Source: Methanobacteriaceae archaeon
Lineage (GTDB): Archaea; Methanobacteriota; Methanobacteria; Methanobacteriales; Methanobacteriaceae
Length of the DNA stretch: 9,185 nucleotides
Direction: 5' to 3'
Assembly (NCBI GenBank): GCA_011620845.1
Contig: WOYJ01000002.1
Span: forward strand, 1 to 9,185
Below, one piece after another: positions 6,333 to 9,185 of this stretch. Every line of letters starts with the position of its first letter. Positions within the stretch are counted from its first letter, which is position 1. Made by a program: the position numbers and the translations under genes. The notes beneath the pieces were generated by a model. It had not been told where the DNA came from, searched no databases, and saw only the letters and a program-made list of their open reading frames with translations.

Positions 6333-7562
6333 TTACCAAGACTCTTTAATTTCCTTCCCCAGCCTCTGCCCGATGGCAAAACATTCATCTAACTGCTCAT
6401 CGGTGGGGACGTAATCCACTTCATAGGTTTCCACCACCCGGAAACCACTACTTTCCAGGGTTTCTGCTAACTGGTCGGCTGCCTTTCCACTCCATCCCTT
6501 GGAGCCGAAGGTAACTGCCCTTCTTTTTACACCAGTCCGGTCAAAGCTCAGGCCCTTGAGGTAGTACATCAAGTCACCCACACTGGGGAATGGCCCGTTG
6601 AACATGGTAGGCACCCCGACGAGGAGGGCCTTGCTTTCCAGGATATCCTTAACCATCTCACTCCTTTCGTCCTCGTGAATGAAATACATGCTCACGTCTA
6701 CATCCTCGGCTATAAGTCCCTCGGCCAGGGCGTGGGCCATGGTCCTGGTGGAGTAGTGCATGGTGTCGTAGATGATGGTGGCCTTATCTTCACATTTACC
6801 AGTGGCCCAGTCATTATAGGCCATGATGATCTTCAGGGGGTCCGTCCAGATCTGGCCGTGTGACGGGGCGATCATCTTAATATTGTCTAAGAGGCCTAAT
6901 TTATTGATTTCTTCAAATTTCTGGAGAATTAACATGGAAAGGGGTGTAAGCAGGTTGGCGTAGAATTTCTTCGAGGCGTCCATCAGGACGTACTCTGGAA
7001 TATCCGTGTCGTATCTGTCCTTTAAGCACAAGTGCTGGCCAAATGCATCGTTTGAAAACAGGATTCCAGTGTCGTCTGTAAGTAGGGTGAACATACTGTC
7101 TGGCCAGTGGAGCATCTGGGCCTGCAGGAATACGAACTGCCTCTCATCCACTTCCAGGGTATCCCCGGTTTTAACTGTCCTGAGGTCAGCATCTTCCAGA
7201 CCTTTATAGTGTTTTTTGAGGCCGATTGAGGCTGGTGCTGTGCAGTAAATGGGTGCCTCTGGGAATTTCTTATGCACTTCTACCAGGGCCCCGCTGTGGT
7301 CCTTCTCGATATGGTTCTGGATGATCACATCGATCTTTAATTCTCTTCCTTCCCTCTGGAATGCATCTTCTATTCTCCCCCACATCTGGGCGGATGTACC
7401 CGGATAAGTATTGTCGATTAGCACTGCTTTATCTGAACTGAAAACAAGATAGCAGTTATACGTGGTTCCATCCAGTGTATATCCGTGGTAGCTCCTGATA
7501 TCCCAGTCAAGAACTCCCGTCCAGTATACTCCCTTAACTATTTTTAGTGCATTAGCCTTCAT
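6333..7562 (-). CDS. fprA: F420H2 oxidase, flavodiiron protein FprA
   Basis: A cytosolic flavodiiron protein that reduces O2 to water with F420H2 in methanogens, detoxifying oxygen. The N-terminal metallo-beta-lactamase-like domain (about 1-250) has the complete diiron ligand set: H84-x-E86-x-D88-H89 (NHIEKDH), H152 (MLHWPDSM), D172 (SNDAFGQH) and H235 (PSHGQIW). The C-terminal flavodoxin domain (about 260-402) begins with an FMN phosphate loop around YDTMHYSTRTMA. No rubredoxin or flavin-reductase domain is fused, as expected for the F420-dependent class; electron donor choice is inferred from the host type. The longest frame starts at GTG 7580, but GGAGGGAG (7578-7571) lies inside that extension and 8 bases before ATG 7562, giving 409 residues. 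Upstream is the phosphate transporter, downstream an unknown gene that may be cotranscribed. Confidence 0.93.
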   Translation of the reverse strand: MKANALKIVKGVYWTGVLDWDIRSYHGYTLDGTTYNCYLVFSSDKAVLIDNTYPGTSAQMWGRIEDAFQREGRELKIDVIIQNHIEKDHSGALVEVHKKFPEAPIYCTAPASIGLKKHYKGLEDADLRTVKTGDTLEVDERQFVFLQAQMLHWPDSMFTLLTDDTGILFSNDAFGQHLCLKDRYDTDIPEYVLMDASKKFYANLLTPLSMLILQKFEEINKLGLLDNIKMIAPSHGQIWTDPLKIIMAYNDWATGKCEDKATIIYDTMHYSTRTMAHALAEGLIAEDVDVSMYFIHEDERSEMVKDILESKALLVGVPTMFNGPFPSVGDLMYYLKGLSFDRTGVKRRAVTFGSKGWSGKAADQLAETLESSGFRVVETYEVDYVPTDEQLDECFAIGQRLGKEIKESW

Positions 7563-7605
7563 TTTTTTTACTCCCTCCACTTAGATAATAATATAACAGT
7601 TTAAC

Positions 7606-7615
7606 ATTATAATTT
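7606..7615 (-). promoter_or_regulatory. Candidate TATA box of fprA
   Basis: The minus strand reads AAATTATAAT here. It would place transcription start near 7585, leaving a leader of about 23 bases that contains the strong GGAGGGAG. A second AT-rich stretch (GTTATATTATT, near 7593-7603) is too close to the ribosome binding site to be preferred. Confidence 0.35.
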
Positions 7616-7676
7616 TATTGGTTTGGTAATATTGAAACTAATTTTGAAAAGTAGGTAGAAAACCCTTCAAAAGAGG

Positions 7677-7682
7677 AAAAAA
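7677..7682 (-). terminator. Oligo-T terminator after the Pit transporter
   Basis: On the minus strand, T6 occurs four bases after the TAA stop (AGGGTTTTTTCC), and a related AAGGGTTTT follows shortly after. This fits an archaeal T-run terminator separating the transporter from fprA. Confidence 0.45.
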
Positions 7683-7686
7683 CCCT

Positions 7687-8661
7687 TTAAAAAAGTGAGA
7701 AAAGGAAATACATCCCACCAGAGAGGAGTATACACGCTGGTATAGTAACGATCCAGGTGGTGGCGATATGTTTTATGACATCGAATTTCACAGTATCGGT
7801 GCCCCGGGCCAGGCCCACACCGATAACCGAACCAACTAAAGTTTGGGTGGGGGAAATGGGCATACCTAACATGACGAAGATATAAACCGCCGTACCCATG
7901 GATATCTGGGCGGAAAAACCCCTGGTTGGGACCAGTTCAGTTATCCGTTTGCCGATGGTCTTGGTCACCCTACCACCAGCGAGGATGATACCCACCACCA
8001 TGGCCACGGCCCCTATAATTTCGATCTCAAAGCCCACCGTACCGAATCCGTAGAACAAAACAGCGGTGGCCACCGCTATATCGATGGCACCCACGTTCAA
8101 CCCGGTGAACGCGCCACTTGCGATCTGGAGGTAGGAGAAAACCTTCTCCAACCGGTCTTTTTTACCCGCCGATTTAATCTTGGAGAGGTAACCCCTGCGC
8201 AGGATGTAGTAGAGGAGGAATCCGGCGCACATCCCTATGAGCGGAGATAAGATCCAGCTAAGCACGATGAGACCCATCACATCAAAGTGGATGTAAGAAG
8301 GACCGGCAGCAGCCAGGCCAAAACCGAAGACAGAACTGACTACCGCATCAGAACCGGATATGGGGATTTTACTGATTAAGGTAAAGGTGATCCAGATAGC
8401 AGCTGTTAAAACGATGATTAAAGCCCCGGTTGTGGTTAAAACATCAGAACCGATAATGCCGTTGCCGATGGTCCGGGAGACGTTGGTCCCCATATAAATA
8501 GCACCAATGAACATAAAAATAGCCCCCATTATCAGGGCAGATCTCATTTTAAGGGAACCACTACCTACGCTGGTGCCAACTGAGTTGCTTACATCATTAC
8601 CAGCTATGTTGAAGGCCATGAAGGAACTGATAATGATACCGATTAAGAGTAACCATTCCAT
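7687..8661 (-). CDS. Pit-family inorganic phosphate transporter
   Basis: A 324-residue, very hydrophobic membrane protein with about ten predicted transmembrane segments and one cytoplasmic basic loop (about 155-172). It belongs to the PiT/Pho-4 family, which takes up phosphate driven by H+ or Na+. The first family signature is intact (N-terminal FNIAGNDVSNSVGTSVGSG, about 18-35). The C-terminal half has GRVTKTIGKRITELVPTRG (230-248) and SPTQTLVGSVIGVGLARG (270-287), also typical. The second copy of the signature, normally like HGANDVANAIG, reads VGAIDIAVATA at 190-200: both asparagines are gone. ISGSDAVVSS (101-110) replaces the usual STTH- or STSQ-type motif. No PhoU/DUF47 partner is adjacent. 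No ribosome binding site precedes the ATG, so the mRNA may be leaderless. Phosphate is the family default; the actual substrate is less certain. Confidence 0.85.
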   Translation of the reverse strand: MEWLLLIGIIISSFMAFNIAGNDVSNSVGTSVGSGSLKMRSALIMGAIFMFIGAIYMGTNVSRTIGNGIIGSDVLTTTGALIIVLTAAIWITFTLISKIPISGSDAVVSSVFGFGLAAAGPSYIHFDVMGLIVLSWILSPLIGMCAGFLLYYILRRGYLSKIKSAGKKDRLEKVFSYLQIASGAFTGLNVGAIDIAVATAVLFYGFGTVGFEIEIIGAVAMVVGIILAGGRVTKTIGKRITELVPTRGFSAQISMGTAVYIFVMLGMPISPTQTLVGSVIGVGLARGTDTVKFDVIKHIATTWIVTIPACILLSGGMYFLFSLF

Positions 8662-8808
8662 ATCTAAAATTATGAAGATGAAATCTAAAATAAATTTGTA
8701 ATAAAGTTAGATCAAACAAAGGCACCCATAGAAAATATTTAGTTCGGCCGAGATTAAAAAACATCCATTCGAACTGTATAGATAATATAATTATTAAAAT
8801 GATAGTGG

Positions 8809-8838
8809 TTGGTAAATTTTTACCAAAAATATATAACG
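8809..8838. promoter_or_regulatory. Perfect 18-base palindrome abutting a TATA box
   Basis: TTGGTAAATTTTTACCAA (8809-8826) is two 8-base inverted arms around TT. AAAATATATAACG follows directly (8826-8838) and holds a TATA-like ATATATAA usable in either direction. Read on plus, the palindrome occupies the position of the upstream promoter element (BRE) for a start near 8860. Read on minus, it would lie between TATATAT and a start near 8805. Either layout fits an operator, but the regulator is unknown. Confidence 0.45.
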
Positions 8839-8887
8839 CGACATATTAATAAATAAATTAGATATAAGAGTACGAAATACACATAAG

Positions 8888-8929
8888 CTGTTTAGAATTA
8901 TTTAATTGAACAGTTTATCCAATTTTTTT
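8888..8929 (+). terminator. Hairpin followed by T7
   Basis: CTGTT (8888-8892) pairs with AACAG (8909-8913), extendable by T-G, A-T and G-T pairs, and T7 follows at 8923-8929. It lies downstream of the candidate plus-strand promoter at 8826-8838 and upstream of the partial gene at 8976. It could end a short RNA or attenuate the downstream gene; the stem is AT-rich and weak. Confidence 0.3.
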
Positions 8930-8975
8930 AGTTATCTTGGGTTGGAAAATAGATATTTAGTTAGATGTGGAAGAA

Positions 8976-9185
8976 ATGTATATTTCTGGAAGAAACACGG
9001 TAGGATTGTCTTTAACTATTCCTTCAGCTGATATTAGGTACAATATTGGTAAATATAACAATAGGATTCTTGAGTTTTTTAATAACTTTTTCAAAGATCT
9101 AAAAGAACGCATTGGTAAAGAATCTGAGAAATCACAATATCCTTCGATAATTAATGAGCAAAAGATAAAAGAAGCAGATATAGCC
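8976..9185 (+). CDS. Partial hypothetical protein, runs off the right edge
   Basis: An open frame starts at ATG 8976 and stays open for 70 codons to the window end (MYISGRNTVGLSLTIPSADI onward). GTG 8967 in the same frame is an alternative start; a stop lies just upstream at 8958-8960. The predicted segment begins with a possible beta strand, followed by an amphipathic helix around IGKYNNRILEFFNNFFKDLKERIG and a charged, lysine- and glutamate-rich tail, so the visible part looks soluble. I do not recognise a family. GGAAG at 8969-8973 lies only 2 bases before the ATG, a poor ribosome binding site. Hand counting gives about 30% G+C over these 210 bases, lower than the genes to its left. It may belong to a longer gene of an accessory region. 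Confidence 0.6.
   Translation, partial: MYISGRNTVGLSLTIPSADIRYNIGKYNNRILEFFNNFFKDLKERIGKESEKSQYPSIINEQKIKEADIA

Larger units (their letters stand above)
8662..8975. other. AT-rich intergenic region with palindromes and hairpin
   Basis: About 310 bases without a convincing gene between the divergently read Pit gene and the partial gene at the right edge. Besides the two elements listed separately, AGTTCG (8741-8746) and CGAACT (8770-8775) form a 6-base inverted repeat across 23 bases. TCGGCCGA (8744-8751) is a perfect 8-base palindrome, a GC-rich spot in very AT-rich DNA. AAATTTATTTTAG on the minus strand (about 8684-8696) could be a Pit promoter giving a near-leaderless transcript. No tRNA or other RNA gene was recognised. 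Confidence 0.6.

Noticed and set aside
8741..8775. AGTTCG/CGAACT inverted repeat as part of a tRNA gene
   Set aside because: The GTTCGA-like sequence recalls a tRNA T-arm, but no acceptor stem, anticodon arm or D-arm could be fitted around it.
8799..8849. A 16-codon plus-strand open frame (MIVVGKFLPKIYNATY) over the palindrome
   Set aside because: There is no ribosome binding site, and it overlaps the candidate operator and TATA box; chance is the simpler explanation for a leader-peptide-sized frame.

Overview
The window looks like chromosomal DNA of a methanogenic archaeon of the order Methanobacteriales, most likely a Methanobacterium-type organism. The main pointers are a 2-phosphoglycerate kinase (first step of cyclic 2,3-diphosphoglycerate synthesis, a solute typical of these methanogens), a rubredoxin-less flavodiiron protein of the F420H2 oxidase (FprA) type, archaeal promoter style (AT-rich TATA boxes about 25 bases before the start of transcription), oligo-T terminators, GGAGG-type ribosome binding sites, and bacterial-type two-component proteins, which are common in Methanobacterium. 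The genus is an inference; no rRNA or other marker is present.

Layout. Bases 76-2868 carry four plus-strand genes: a conserved archaeal protein of unknown function (DUF2096-like), a small metallophosphoesterase, 2-phosphoglycerate kinase, and a two-CBS-domain protein. T-runs follow the second and third genes, so most are probably separate transcription units. A short convergent intergenic region with a palindrome and T-run (2899-2920) separates them from a minus-strand block.

The minus-strand block, read from right to left, holds a Pit-family phosphate transporter (8661-7687), FprA (7562-6333), a 137-residue unknown protein (6227-5814), then a signalling cluster. The cluster is a membrane histidine kinase with a Cph1-like kinase core (5555-4617), a single-domain Rcp1-like response regulator (4523-4083), and a receiver-HisKA_2-HATPase hybrid (4073-2922). 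None of the three has a DNA-binding or enzymatic output domain, so this looks like a phosphorelay acting by protein-protein contact.

The right end (8662-8975) is a roughly 310-base AT-rich non-coding stretch with a perfect 18-base palindrome abutting a TATA box and a hairpin followed by T7. Beyond it an AT-rich open frame starts at 8976 and runs off the window, possibly the edge of an accessory region.

Four long minus-strand reading frames (the receiver-kinase hybrid, the membrane kinase, the 137-residue protein and FprA) probably begin at internal ATGs rather than at their most upstream possible start. I saw no tRNA, rRNA, CRISPR array, insertion sequence or clear multi-gene defence system. 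The most interesting points are the output-less relay, the degenerate second signature of the Pit transporter, and the palindrome/promoter region at 8800-8930.
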